Assembly: GCA_037439425.1 (NCBI GenBank)
Contig: JBBIWA010000044.1
Span: 1-45,333 of the forward strand
DNA length: 45,333 nt
Direction: 5' to 3'
Source: JBBIWA01 sp037439425
Lineage (GTDB): Bacteria; Acidobacteriota; Blastocatellia; RBC074
Both the position numbers and the translations under genes were made by a program. Of this stretch, positions 16,420 through 24,788 are shown piece by piece (position 1 is the first letter of the stretch; each line of letters starts with the position of its first letter). The notes beneath the pieces were generated by a model. The model was not told the DNA's origin. It worked only from the letters and a program-made list of their open reading frames with translations, and made no database searches.

Positions 16420-18044
16420 AAACTTTTCTCTTGCTCACCACGGTCATTCTTGCCGGGTCGCTGGGAGAGCTGCTCGCAGCCAGAGGGATGAGAGAGGTAG
16501 GCGACGTCTCGCTGCGCTGGCGTGAGCTGCTGCGCAGTCTGGGCCGCGCTGCCCGCAATCGCTATCTGTATGTCGCGCTCGGCTGCCTGGCGTTGGCCTT
16601 CTTTGCGTTTCTCAGCCTGCTCAGCTATGCTGAACTGAGTTACGTGGTGCCGCTTTCGGCCGCTGGCTATATTACGAACACGGTGGGAGCGAAATGGTTT
16701 TTGAAAGAGAAGATCTCAAAGGCGCGCTGGGTCGGCACGTTGCTGGTAGCTGGCGGAGTAGTTATCGTCTCTCTGCCACCAGAAACAGCAGAGTTCATCT
16801 CCCCGCTAACGCAGTATCTCTTTCACTCGCTCAGTACGCTCTTAAGCTCATCACTTTCACCTGCCCAGGGCGTACTCTTCTGGCTGCTTTTAGCCCTGCG
16901 TCTGCTCCTGCTGATTCTGGTTGTTTGCTCGATCATCTACTACGCTATAGCCGTATGGGCCGGATGGTTGTGGTTTCGAGAGCGGCGTCGCCAGCGTGAA
17001 TTGGGGACCTGCTATAGGCCACCGGTCACGATCCTGATCCCGGTGTGTGGAGCCGATGAGTGGACGTATGAAAATTTCGCCAGCTTTTGCCGGCAGGATT
17101 ATCCTCAGTACCAGCTCATCTTCGGCGTGCGTGAGGAAAGCGATCCGGCAATCGGGGTCATCAAGCAACTCCAGGCCGATTTTCCTGCTTCTCCTATCGA
17201 GCTGGTCATCTCGCAAGCTGAGCTTGGGCATAATGCCAAGGTCTCTAGCCTGCAAAATATCTATCCGCGAGCCGCCCACGATCTGCTGCTGATAGTGGAT
17301 AGTGACATTCGCGTTGGGCCTGATTACCTGCGCCGCATCGTGGCTCCGATGCAGGAGGCAAAGGTCGGTCTGGTCACCTGTCTGTATCGCGGTATCGGCT
17401 CACAGACGTTTGGCGCGCTGATTGAAAATCTCAGTTACACCTCAACGTTTGGCCCTGAGGTGGTAACGGCGCGCGCGCTGGAAGGGATCAGATTCGCGCT
17501 CGGATCCACGATCCTGATGCGGCGCAAACTGTTGGAGCAGATCGGCGGTTTTCGCGCGGTGGCTGACTATCTGGCAGATGATTTTCTGCTCGGCCGATAT
17601 GTTGCTGAGGCGGGCTACCAAGTAGTCCTCTCGGACTATGTGGTCGAGCATGTCTGCGGGCCGATCAGTTTTTCCACCATGCTACGGCATCAATTGCGGT
17701 GGGGGCGCTCCACTCGTGTCTCGCGCCCGAAGGGGTATGCTGGATTGATTTTGACCTATGGCACTGCGACTTCATTGCTGGCGCTGTTGGCGTTTCAGTT
17801 CTCGACCTTCGCCTGGGCGCTCTTTGGCGTGACGCTACTAGCCCGAGCCTTGCCAGCCTGGATGATTGGTGTAGTGGGACTGAAGGACAGGTTGCTTGCG
17901 AAGTACTTCTGGTTGCTGCCGCTGCGCGATCTGATCGGGTTCGGCATCTGGGCTGCGAGTCTCTCAGGAGACAAGGTTCAATGGCGCAGTGCAACTTTTC
18001 GGGTGCTGCCGGATGGCAAGATTGAACCCATTGGTGAATCTTGA
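16416..18044 (+). CDS. EamA domain fused to HpnI/ceramide-type glycosyltransferase
   Basis: This 542-residue fusion protein starts with a complete four-helix EamA unit (residues 1-120). A hydrophobic anchor follows at about 152-187. A family 2/21-type glycosyltransferase domain covers about 203-400: VTILIPVCGADEW, the donor-site DSDIRVGPDY with Asp295/Asp297, the base-region LADDFLLG with Asp388/Asp389, and QLRWGR at 426-431, the (Q/R)xxRW signature of processive and ceramide-type enzymes. Two or three C-terminal helices end it. The catalytic half resembles HpnI, which adds N-acetylglucosamine to bacteriohopanetetrol, and ceramide glucosyltransferase. It overlaps the preceding EamA gene by ATGA. 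The fusion suggests that the lipid is glycosylated and moved across the membrane by one complex. The acceptor lipid is inferred, not shown. Confidence 0.9.
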   Translation: MKTFLLLTTVILAGSLGELLAARGMREVGDVSLRWRELLRSLGRAARNRYLYVALGCLALAFFAFLSLLSYAELSYVVPLSAAGYITNTVGAKWFLKEKISKARWVGTLLVAGGVVIVSLPPETAEFISPLTQYLFHSLSTLLSSSLSPAQGVLFWLLLALRLLLLILVVCSIIYYAIAVWAGWLWFRERRRQRELGTCYRPPVTILIPVCGADEWTYENFASFCRQDYPQYQLIFGVREESDPAIGVIKQLQADFPASPIELVISQAELGHNAKVSSLQNIYPRAAHDLLLIVDSDIRVGPDYLRRIVAPMQEAKVGLVTCLYRGIGSQTFGALIENLSYTSTFGPEVVTARALEGIRFALGSTILMRRKLLEQIGGFRAVADYLADDFLLGRYVAEAGYQVVLSDYVVEHVCGPISFSTMLRHQLRWGRSTRVSRPKGYAGLILTYGTATSLLALLAFQFSTFAWALFGVTLLARALPAWMIGVVGLKDRLLAKYFWLLPLRDLIGFGIWAASLSGDKVQWRSATFRVLPDGKIEPIGES

Positions 18045-18045
18045 G

Positions 18046-18699
18046 ATGAGAAGTTATCTTTCCAATCTGATCTATTTCTCTCTGCTCTGCCTTTTCACTC
18101 TCAGTCTCGCGCGCGCCGAGATCACCGACCGTATGCTTGCCATTGTCAACGGAAAGTTGATCACGGAAAGCGATGTGATCTGGGCGCTGGCACTCGATCC
18201 TGGACTGCAACCGCTCGACCTCAGCTCAGAAAATAAGAGACTGATGCTGGAGCGATTGATTGATCAGAGAATACTCGACTCAGAGGCCGAGAAGGTGCCG
18301 CAAGAGCCGCCGACTGAGGAGGAGATCACCAATTACATTAACAACGAGCTGATCAAACAGTTCGGTTCCGAAGCGGCGCTGCGCGAGCGGCTGCAAAAAG
18401 TGGGTCTCGATCACGCCTCATTACGCGAGATTGTGCTTCACCGGCTTGAGATATTCAAGTATATTGACTTCCGTTTTCGCGCCTTTGTCTTCCTCAAGCC
18501 GGAAGAAGTGGAACGTTATTACCATGAGGTCGAGCTGCCGCGGATGCGTAACCGTGGTAGGCGTGTGCGGTCGCTGGATGAGATGCGCGCGCAAATTGAA
18601 GCCACTCTCATTGAGGAGAGAGTCTATGCCGAGCTGGATCGCTTTCTCGATGAAGCTCGGCTGCAAGCTCAGATCATCCGCCTACCGCAATTACCATAA
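18046..18699 (+). CDS. Secreted SurA-N-like chaperone
   Basis: This 217-residue protein has a signal peptide (SNLIYFSLLCLFTLSLARA) followed by DRMLAIVNGKLITESDVIWA, which is typical of the SurA/PpiD N-terminal chaperone domain. Helices up to about residue 150 follow (EEEITNYINNELIKQFGSEA and EEVERYYHEVELP). No parvulin isomerase domain is present, so it may be a holdase-type chaperone for outer-membrane or periplasmic proteins rather than an isomerase. The ATG at 18046 lies one base after the stop of the EamA-glycosyltransferase gene, so the three genes from 16000 form a tight operon. A longer in-frame start at 17989 lies inside the preceding gene and would bury the signal peptide. Confidence 0.85.
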   Translation: MRSYLSNLIYFSLLCLFTLSLARAEITDRMLAIVNGKLITESDVIWALALDPGLQPLDLSSENKRLMLERLIDQRILDSEAEKVPQEPPTEEEITNYINNELIKQFGSEAALRERLQKVGLDHASLREIVLHRLEIFKYIDFRFRAFVFLKPEEVERYYHEVELPRMRNRGRRVRSLDEMRAQIEATLIEERVYAELDRFLDEARLQAQIIRLPQLP

Positions 18700-18712
18700 T
18701 GCGAATCGCGGA

Positions 18713-18740
18713 TCTCAAACTCCAAATCCGAAATCCCAAA
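18713..18740. repeat. Four-unit heptanucleotide array
   Basis: The units are TCTCAAA, CTCCAAA, TCCGAAA and TCCCAAA, back to back just after the SurA-like gene. This is the same seven-base period as the arrays at 9732, 27563 and 43620. Confidence 0.6.
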
Positions 18741-18933
18741 GCAGTTCAGCTTCACTGAAACGATGTACTTTGCGCCTGCCTCAGCGTAAAATCACGCCGG
18801 CTAGTCTTAAGATCGCGCGTGAGCGCAGGCTGTTATCTCACCATGGCGATAGCTGAGGCTGGGTACGCGCGCTTGGGTTGAAGGTTACGACAGACTGGTG
18901 CAGAAACTAATGGCACACGCTCCCAGGATCCGA

Positions 18934-19027
18934 GCTGGGTACGCACGCTTGCGAGCGTGCCACTTTCTGACCATGGCTTGCTCGCCGAAGCCGAGCACGC
19001 AAGGATGCGTGCGTACCCAGGATTTTC
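18934..19027. repeat. 5'-truncated copy of the GCACGCT/AGCGTGC repeat (copy D)
   Basis: Starting with CTGGGTACGCACGCTTGCGA, it continues through ATGGCTTGCTCGCCGAAG to CGAGCACGCAAGGATGCG and GTACCCAGGATTTTC. It ends 17 bases before the aminotransferase ATG, so any transcript of that gene starting upstream would carry this palindromic element in its leader. It lies in the 345-bp gap from 18700 to 19044. Confidence 0.8.
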
Positions 19028-19044
19028 AGAGAAGAGGAAAAGAT

Positions 19045-20256
19045 ATGACCGTTACGCTCGATTCCCCGTTTGCTCACATTGCAACGGCCTCGCCCGATCC
19101 GATTGTCGGATTAACTGAAGCCTTCAACGCTGATACGAATCCCAATAAAGTCAACCTCGGTGCTGGAGTCTACCAGGACGGCTCAGGCAAAGTCCCTCTG
19201 TTGCGAGTCGTCCGCGAAGCTGAGCATCGCTGGCTAGCGGAAGAGAATACTAAAAACTATATGCTCATCGAAGGCCTGGCCGCATTTAACCAGCAGGTGC
19301 AGGCGCTGTTGCTCGGCGCTGATTCTGCCGCGATAGCTGAGGGGCGCGCCGTGACAGTACAAGCGTTAGGGGGAACCGGAGCGCTCAAGGTGGGCGCAGA
19401 TTTCCTCAAGCGTTTCTTCCCTGAGGCTGAAGTCTGGATCAGCAATCCAAGCTGGGAAAACCACCGGGCGCTTTTCGAGGCTGCCGGATTCACGGTCCAC
19501 AACTATCCTTACTACGATCCGCACACGCACGGCCTCGACTTCGCCGCGATGATGGAGACGCTCAAAGGGCTGCCTGCGCACAGCATTGTTGTGCTGCATG
19601 CCTGTTGCCACAATCCGACCGGGGTTGATCTGAGCCGTGAGCAGTGGAAGCTCGTAGTAGACCTCTGCCAATCCAGCGGTCTGATCCCGTTTCTTGACCT
19701 CGCCTATCAAGGCTTCAACGAGGGCATCGAGGCCGATGCTTTCGCGGTGCGCGCTTTTGTTGAGGCAGACGTCCCCTGTTTGATCGCCCATTCATTTTCT
19801 AAATCATTCGCGCTTTACCGAGAGCGTGTTGGCGCGCTGACGATCGTGACCGGAAGCGCTGAGGAAGCAAGGCGCCTGCTCAGCCAGGTCAAACGAGTCA
19901 TCCGCACCAACTATTCGAGTCCACCATCGCACGGCGCGCAGATTGTCGCTGCGGTGCTGGCCGATGCTGAGCTGCGGGCGCGTTGGGAAGAAGAGCTGGC
20001 CGAGATGCGCGAGCGCATTCATCGCATGCGCGAGCTATTTGTGCGCACGCTGCGCGAGAAAGGAGTGGAGCAAGACTTCAGCTTCATCGCGCGCCAGCGA
20101 GGGATGTTCTCTTACTCAGGTTTGTCGCGTGAAGCGGTAGAGCGGTTGCGCCACCAATATAGCCTCTATATTGTCAGCAGCGGTCGCATCTGCCTGGCAG
20201 CGCTCAACGAGCGCAATATCGGCTATGTCTGCGAGGCGATCGCAGAGGTCTTGTGA
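19045..20256 (+). CDS. Aromatic/aspartate aminotransferase, class I
   Basis: This 403-residue PLP enzyme of the AspC/TyrB branch of class I aminotransferases would move the amino group between aspartate or aromatic amino acids and 2-oxoglutarate. Visible family segments are NPNKVNLGAGVYQDGSGKVP near the start, GGTGALKVGADFLKRF at the cofactor phosphate site, HACCHNPTGVDLS, and the PLP-binding SFSKSFALYRERVG with Lys253. The C-terminal SSGRICLAALN carries the Arg that holds the substrate carboxylate. The ATG at 19045 follows AGAGAAGAGGAAAAGAT; a longer frame from 18898 would run through a repeat element, so I rejected it. With tyrA and chorismate mutase in the same cluster, a role in the last step of Tyr/Phe synthesis is plausible. 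Confidence 0.93.
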   Translation: MTVTLDSPFAHIATASPDPIVGLTEAFNADTNPNKVNLGAGVYQDGSGKVPLLRVVREAEHRWLAEENTKNYMLIEGLAAFNQQVQALLLGADSAAIAEGRAVTVQALGGTGALKVGADFLKRFFPEAEVWISNPSWENHRALFEAAGFTVHNYPYYDPHTHGLDFAAMMETLKGLPAHSIVVLHACCHNPTGVDLSREQWKLVVDLCQSSGLIPFLDLAYQGFNEGIEADAFAVRAFVEADVPCLIAHSFSKSFALYRERVGALTIVTGSAEEARRLLSQVKRVIRTNYSSPPSHGAQIVAAVLADAELRARWEEELAEMRERIHRMRELFVRTLREKGVEQDFSFIARQRGMFSYSGLSREAVERLRHQYSLYIVSSGRICLAALNERNIGYVCEAIAEVL

Positions 20257-20279
20257 TCGCAGTAAACGAGGAGGAGAGG

Positions 20280-21656
20280 ATGAAAGCACTTCAGCAGGTT
20301 GTGATGATCACTTGCTCGCTGATCATTCTGTTGCTAATCGGTGCGCCCTTCATTTCACCTGCTTTAACTCATGCGCAATCCGGCCAGGTCAAGGCCCTGG
20401 TCGGCGGCACGTTGATTGACGGATTCGGGGGCAAACCTTTGCGCAACAGCGTGATCATCATCGAAGGCGAACGCATTAAAGCGGTCGGGCAACTCGGCAC
20501 ATTGGCCATTCCTAAAGAGGCGGAGATTATCTCCACCGAAGGCATGAGCGTGCTGCCGGGCTTGTGGGATATGCACGTGCATCTGATGATCAACGGCCAT
20601 AGCGATTACGCTCACTGGGATAAAACCTACCCGCCGCTGTTTGAATCGGTGATTATGCCAGCTTCGGCCAAGCAGTTATTGCTCTCTGGGGTGACGAGCG
20701 CGCGCGACCTCGGCGGCCCGCTCAAAGAGAGCCTGGCCGTGCGCAACGCGATCAAAGCGGGCAAAATCCCCGGCCCGACGCTTTACATCTCCGGCCCCTT
20801 CATTCAGCACGAGCCTTACCCTGGAACGGAACTCTTCCGCTGGGGAGTCAAAGGCCCCGACGATGCCCGCGCCAAAGTGCGCCGGTTGGCCGAAGCTGGC
20901 GTGGACTTGATCAAGCTGATTGATCAGGATCAGATGACGATGGAAGAGGTACAAGCGGTGGTGGAGGAAGCGCACAAACACCGGCTCCCGGTCGTCGCGC
21001 ACGCTCATCGCCCGGAAGAGATTCGCCGTGGGCTGCAGGCGGGCGTAGATTGTTTTGAGCATACGGGGCTTGCCTCGGCGCCGGAATATCCGCCCGACAT
21101 CGTGGCGATGATTCGAGAGCGGACAGCGAAAATGAATCTCGGACCGCTCTTCTGGACGCCGACGATCGAAGGGTTACTGAATTACGAATACATCCGTGAC
21201 AATCCCGAGCAGCTCGATGATCCTGCGTGGCAGGAGGGGCTGACGCCGGAAATCATCGCTGACATCAAGGCTTCGATTCAGCATCCTGAGCGGCTCGCTT
21301 ATTTTCAACTCACTCCCCTTCGCCGCCCGACGCTGAGAAGGAAATTTGAGCAATTGCAAGAATCCGGCGTCGTGACGCTCATTGGCACCGACAGCGGCAT
21401 CCCTATGAAGTTTCATAGCCAGTCTACCTGGCGCGAGCTGGATGCCTGGGTAAACATCCTGGGTGTAGACCCGATGAAAGCGATTCGCGCCGCTACCTAC
21501 TGGCCCGCCGTCGCGATGAAAGTAGACCGCGAGGTTGGCACGATCAGCGAAGGCAAATACGCTGACATCATCGCCGTGCGCGGTGATGTTCTGCGCTACA
21601 TCGCACTGCTTCAGCGTATAGACATCGTGATCAAGCATGGAGTGCGATATAAGTAA
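20280..21656 (+). CDS. Secreted amidohydrolase (Xaa-Pro dipeptidase/imidazolonepropionase-like)
   Basis: This 458-residue amidohydrolase-superfamily protein has an N-terminal hydrophobic signal (VVMITCSLIILLLIGAPFIS) ending near THAQSG. The metal site is recognisable: GLWDMHVHLM for the HxH pair, VDLIKLIDQD for the bridging Lys, AHAHRPEE and FEHTG for the next His ligands, and LIGTDSGIP for the Asp. Close relatives include secreted Xaa-Pro dipeptidases and other hydrolases acting on cyclic or peptide amides; the substrate is not deducible. The ATG at 20280 sits after AACGAGGAGGAGAGG, a strong ribosome site. An in-frame start at 20253 overlaps the aminotransferase stop but has no such site. 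The gene follows the aminotransferase with a 23-base gap. Confidence 0.9.
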   Translation: MKALQQVVMITCSLIILLLIGAPFISPALTHAQSGQVKALVGGTLIDGFGGKPLRNSVIIIEGERIKAVGQLGTLAIPKEAEIISTEGMSVLPGLWDMHVHLMINGHSDYAHWDKTYPPLFESVIMPASAKQLLLSGVTSARDLGGPLKESLAVRNAIKAGKIPGPTLYISGPFIQHEPYPGTELFRWGVKGPDDARAKVRRLAEAGVDLIKLIDQDQMTMEEVQAVVEEAHKHRLPVVAHAHRPEEIRRGLQAGVDCFEHTGLASAPEYPPDIVAMIRERTAKMNLGPLFWTPTIEGLLNYEYIRDNPEQLDDPAWQEGLTPEIIADIKASIQHPERLAYFQLTPLRRPTLRRKFEQLQESGVVTLIGTDSGIPMKFHSQSTWRELDAWVNILGVDPMKAIRAATYWPAVAMKVDREVGTISEGKYADIIAVRGDVLRYIALLQRIDIVIKHGVRYK

Positions 21657-21712
21657 ACAAACGCAAGAGGCGCGAGATGAACGAAGCGGCTCCACTCCAT
21701 CTCCGGTGAAGC

Positions 21713-21963
21713 AGTCAGTTCGTCGGACTTAAGCAGCCGGACTTTTGGGAGAAGCGGCCTCTGTGGGTGATCAAGTCTGACGGCGAACTGACCACTTCGC
21801 CGGACCTGCGATTAATCTCGCACTTTGTGATGCCGGATGAGCTACGTTACAATCGCAGGGAGATTTTCGGTGTGTCTGGCGGGCCGATAGCGGTGACACC
21901 GCGAGAAGAGGTGAAGGCATTTGCGTTTACTGAAGCGATAGACAACTGGCCAGTAGCAAACTC
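21713..21963 (+). other. trpE upstream region with an unassigned open frame
   Basis: This 307-bp gap has no clear attenuator, T-box or run of Trp codons. One frame stays open from a TGA at 21707 through about 80 codons, with protein-like text (QPDFWEKRPLWVIKSDGELT, then GGPIAVTPREEVKAFAF), and runs into trpE in another frame. It has no good start codon and I do not recognise it. It may be the tail of a decayed gene. Confidence 0.35.
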
Positions 21964-23448
21964 ATGTCCAAACTCACTCCTGCCACTTACGAAGATTTTC
22001 TCTCGCTGGCCCAGCGCGGCACTGTGGTCCCTGTGGTCAAGACAGTGATGGCCGATCTGCTCACCCCGGTCTCAGCCTATCTGAAGATTGAAGGCCACTC
22101 TCCACAGGCCTTTTTGCTCGAATCCATTGAAGGGGGCGAGAAGATTGCCCGCTACTCGTTTCTGGGCTGCGCCCCTCATACGATTGTGCGCGCGCGCGGT
22201 CAGGAAATAGTGATCGAGCGGGTCGATGGGAGGCGCGAGAGGCGGGAAGGCCGCATGCTCGAGGTACTGCGCGAAATGATGCGCTCCGAGCGCCCGGTGA
22301 AGCTGGCTGAGCTGCCACCTTTCTCCGGCGGCGCAGTTGGCTACTTCGGCTACGATGCCGTCCAGTGGTTCGAGCGCGTACCACACAAAGCGCCCGACGA
22401 TCTGAAGCTGGACACCGCCGTGGTGATGTTCTTCTCCAGCCTCCTGGCCTTTGACCATGTCAAGCATCAAATTCAGATCATCGCCAATGTCTTTACTCAG
22501 GGCGGCGGATTGCGCGAGAAATATGAAGCGGCCTGTAGTGAGATCGCTCGGTTGGAAGCAGCACTCTCCGCGCCTGTGAAATTGCCGCCGCCTACTCGCC
22601 GCACCGAGCCAGCCCGGTTGCGGGCTAACATGACCAAAGAGGAATATGAAGCGGCCATCGGTGTAATCAAAGACTACATTCGCGCTGGAGATGCTTTTCA
22701 GGTGGTCTTCTCCCAGCGGTTTGAAGTGAACATTGCCACGCCTCCATTTCAGATCTATCGCGCGCTGCGGGTGATCAATCCTTCGCCTTATATGTTCTAC
22801 TTGAAGCTTAGCGATGAGGAGACGCTGCTAGGCGCTTCGCCCGAGATGCTGGTGCGTTGCACGGGGCGGCGATTAGAATATCGCCCGATTGCGGGCACCT
22901 ATCCGCGCGGCGCAACTGAGACCGAAGACCTCATCCTGGCCGAACAACTGCGCGCCGATGAAAAAGAGCAGGCCGAGCACGTTATGCTGGTTGATCTGGG
23001 GCGCAACGATCTGGGGCGCGTGGCCGATTACGGCTCGGTGGAGGTCACCGACTTGATGGTGGTCGAGCGCTTCTCTCATGTCATGCATCTGGTCTCCGTA
23101 CTCAAAGCGCGGTTGAAGGAAGGGCTGGATTGTTTTGACGCGCTGGCAGCGGTCTTCCCGGCGGGCACGGTCTCCGGCGCGCCGAAGGTGCGCGCTATGG
23201 AGATCATTGATGAACTGGAGCCGACGCGCCGCGGCGCATACGCTGGAGCAGTGATGTATTTCGATTATTCCGGCAACCTGGATTCCTGCATCGCGCTGCG
23301 CACCATGTATGTGCGCGGCAGCCAGGCTTACATTCAAGCCGGCGGCGGTATCGTCGCTGACTCGGTCCCGGAGAAAGAGTATCTGGAAACGGTCAACAAA
23401 TCGCGCGCCTTGATCCGGGCCATTGAGATGGCGGAGAAAGAGTTATGA
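21964..23448 (+). CDS. trpE: Anthranilate synthase component I
   Basis: This 494-residue TrpE converts chorismate and ammonia (delivered by TrpG) into anthranilate and pyruvate. The N-terminal regulatory segment has FLLESIEGGEKIARYSFLG, whose LLES motif is the tryptophan feedback site in studied enzymes, so inhibition by Trp is likely. The chorismate-binding domain has DAFQVVFSQRFEV, PYMFYLKL, RPIAGTYPRGATETED, HVMLVDLGRNDLGRV and GTVSGAPKVRAMEIIDELEP. The C-terminus ends near YLETVNKSRALIRAIE. It is anthranilate synthase rather than aminodeoxychorismate synthase, judging by the feedback motif and the following trp genes. It opens the trp gene group; its stop overlaps the cyclophilin frame (ATGA at 23445). 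Confidence 0.96.
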   Translation: MSKLTPATYEDFLSLAQRGTVVPVVKTVMADLLTPVSAYLKIEGHSPQAFLLESIEGGEKIARYSFLGCAPHTIVRARGQEIVIERVDGRRERREGRMLEVLREMMRSERPVKLAELPPFSGGAVGYFGYDAVQWFERVPHKAPDDLKLDTAVVMFFSSLLAFDHVKHQIQIIANVFTQGGGLREKYEAACSEIARLEAALSAPVKLPPPTRRTEPARLRANMTKEEYEAAIGVIKDYIRAGDAFQVVFSQRFEVNIATPPFQIYRALRVINPSPYMFYLKLSDEETLLGASPEMLVRCTGRRLEYRPIAGTYPRGATETEDLILAEQLRADEKEQAEHVMLVDLGRNDLGRVADYGSVEVTDLMVVERFSHVMHLVSVLKARLKEGLDCFDALAAVFPAGTVSGAPKVRAMEIIDELEPTRRGAYAGAVMYFDYSGNLDSCIALRTMYVRGSQAYIQAGGGIVADSVPEKEYLETVNKSRALIRAIEMAEKEL

Positions 23449-23555
23449 AAGAGACAGAGAGAGAGAGCAGAAGGAGGCAGAGACAAGGAGAACGCAAGAG
23501 TGAGAGAGCGGGAGGGCAGGAGAGGAGGCGCCCGGAGAATCGAGAGGGCGCACTG

Positions 23556-24722
23556 ATGGGGAAGCGCAGCGTAGCCTGGCCTCGCCTGCTCTTTTCATTC
23601 CTTGCTCTACTGCTGCGGCTACTGAGCCTCATCCTGATCCTCCAGCTGGCGATCACATCGCCGGCGCAGCAGGCGCGCAAGAAGAATCCGCTAGCTGCGC
23701 CAGTCGCGCCGGAAGAAGTGGCCAACCTTGAAGCCGTCATCACGACCGAGCTCGGTGTGATCCGCTTCGAGTTCTTCTACGACAAAGCGCCAAAGCACGT
23801 GCAGCAATTCATCGCGCTGGCGCGTTCGGGTTTCTATGACGGCTCGGCCTTTCATCGTGTGATCCCACGCGGGATCATTCAAGGCGGCGACCCGCTGCTT
23901 AAGAACCCACAGACGCCGCGCTCGCGCTGGGGTAGCGGTGGGTTGAACCAGATGCCAGATGAGTTCAGCGATCTGCAGCATGTGCGGGGAACGGTCTCGA
24001 CTGTGCGCATCCCAGGGCAGCCTCACAGCGGCGGCGCGCAATTTTTCATCTGCGCCTCGCCACAGCCTACGCTCGATGGCCAGTTCTCAGCTTTCGGCCA
24101 GGTCACCGAAGGGATAGAAGTCGTCGAGCAGATATCGCTGGTCCCAGCTGACGAAAAGCAATTGACGCTCACGCCAGTGAAGATCCTCAAGGTCACGATC
24201 GAGCCGAAAAAGGTTGAGCCATTCTTGAATGCGACCGTGGATGAGATGCGCAAGGAAGTGCTACTCAGAACCAACTTCGGCACGATCACAGTAGCGCTGG
24301 ACCCTGATTTAGCGCCGGAGCACGTGCGCAACTTTCTCAAGCTGGTGCAGACCGGCTGGTATGATCGCACGAGCTTTCATCGCCTGGTACCGGGCTTCGT
24401 GGTGCAAGGCGGGCTGGGCCACACGCGCGCTACTGGCAGAACGCATCCGGCCGATAGGTGGGTCAGAAGGCTCAAGGCTGAATTCAGCAAGCGGCAACAT
24501 ATCCGGGGCGTGCTCTCGATGGCGCGGGCAGATGAGCCAGATTCAGCGCAGACCTCTTTCTTCATTGTACTGGCGCCAGCGCCCAATCTCGACGGCAAAT
24601 ACACCATCTTCGGTAAAGTGGTAGATGGCTTTGACACTTTGGAGAAGATCGAGAAGGTGCCCGTTGACGGCCAGACGCCGCGCGAGCGTATTGAGTTGAT
24701 CGAGGCAGTCATCAAACCATAA
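23556..24722 (+). CDS. Exported protein with two cyclophilin domains
   Basis: This protein has 388 residues from the ATG at 23556. A signal anchor (LLFSFLALLLRLLSLILILQ) is followed by two complete cyclophilin-type prolyl isomerase domains. The first (roughly residues 55-220) has SGFYDGSAFHRVIPRGIIQG and GGAQFFICASPQPTLDGQFS. The second (about 230-388) has TGWYDRTSFHRLVPGFVVQG and SFFIVLAPAPNLDGKYTIFG. The catalytic Arg of FHR is kept in both. It would speed Xaa-Pro isomerisation during folding outside the cytoplasm. An in-frame ATG at 23445 overlaps the trpE stop and would add 37 highly charged, purine-rich-encoded residues (KETERESRRRQRQ type). I judged those unlikely as a signal n-region but cannot exclude them. 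The gene interrupts the usual trpE-trpG order. Confidence 0.9.
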   Translation: MGKRSVAWPRLLFSFLALLLRLLSLILILQLAITSPAQQARKKNPLAAPVAPEEVANLEAVITTELGVIRFEFFYDKAPKHVQQFIALARSGFYDGSAFHRVIPRGIIQGGDPLLKNPQTPRSRWGSGGLNQMPDEFSDLQHVRGTVSTVRIPGQPHSGGAQFFICASPQPTLDGQFSAFGQVTEGIEVVEQISLVPADEKQLTLTPVKILKVTIEPKKVEPFLNATVDEMRKEVLLRTNFGTITVALDPDLAPEHVRNFLKLVQTGWYDRTSFHRLVPGFVVQGGLGHTRATGRTHPADRWVRRLKAEFSKRQHIRGVLSMARADEPDSAQTSFFIVLAPAPNLDGKYTIFGKVVDGFDTLEKIEKVPVDGQTPRERIELIEAVIKP

Positions 24723-24751
24723 TCAGACCTCAAAGCTCAGACCGATAAGAA

Positions 24752-24786
24752 GTCTGAAGCCTGAGGCCTGAAGTCTGAGGCCTGAG
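24752..24786. repeat. Five-unit heptanucleotide array directly before trpG
   Basis: Five units of GYCTGAR (GTCTGAA, GCCTGAG, GCCTGAA, GTCTGAG, GCCTGAG) end two bases before the trpG ATG and take the place of a normal ribosome binding site. Confidence 0.8.
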
Positions 24787-24788
24787 CC

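Noticed and set aside
21657..21963. Trp attenuator or T-box
   Set aside because: There is no leader peptide with Trp codon runs, no T-box core and no terminator hairpin with a T-run.
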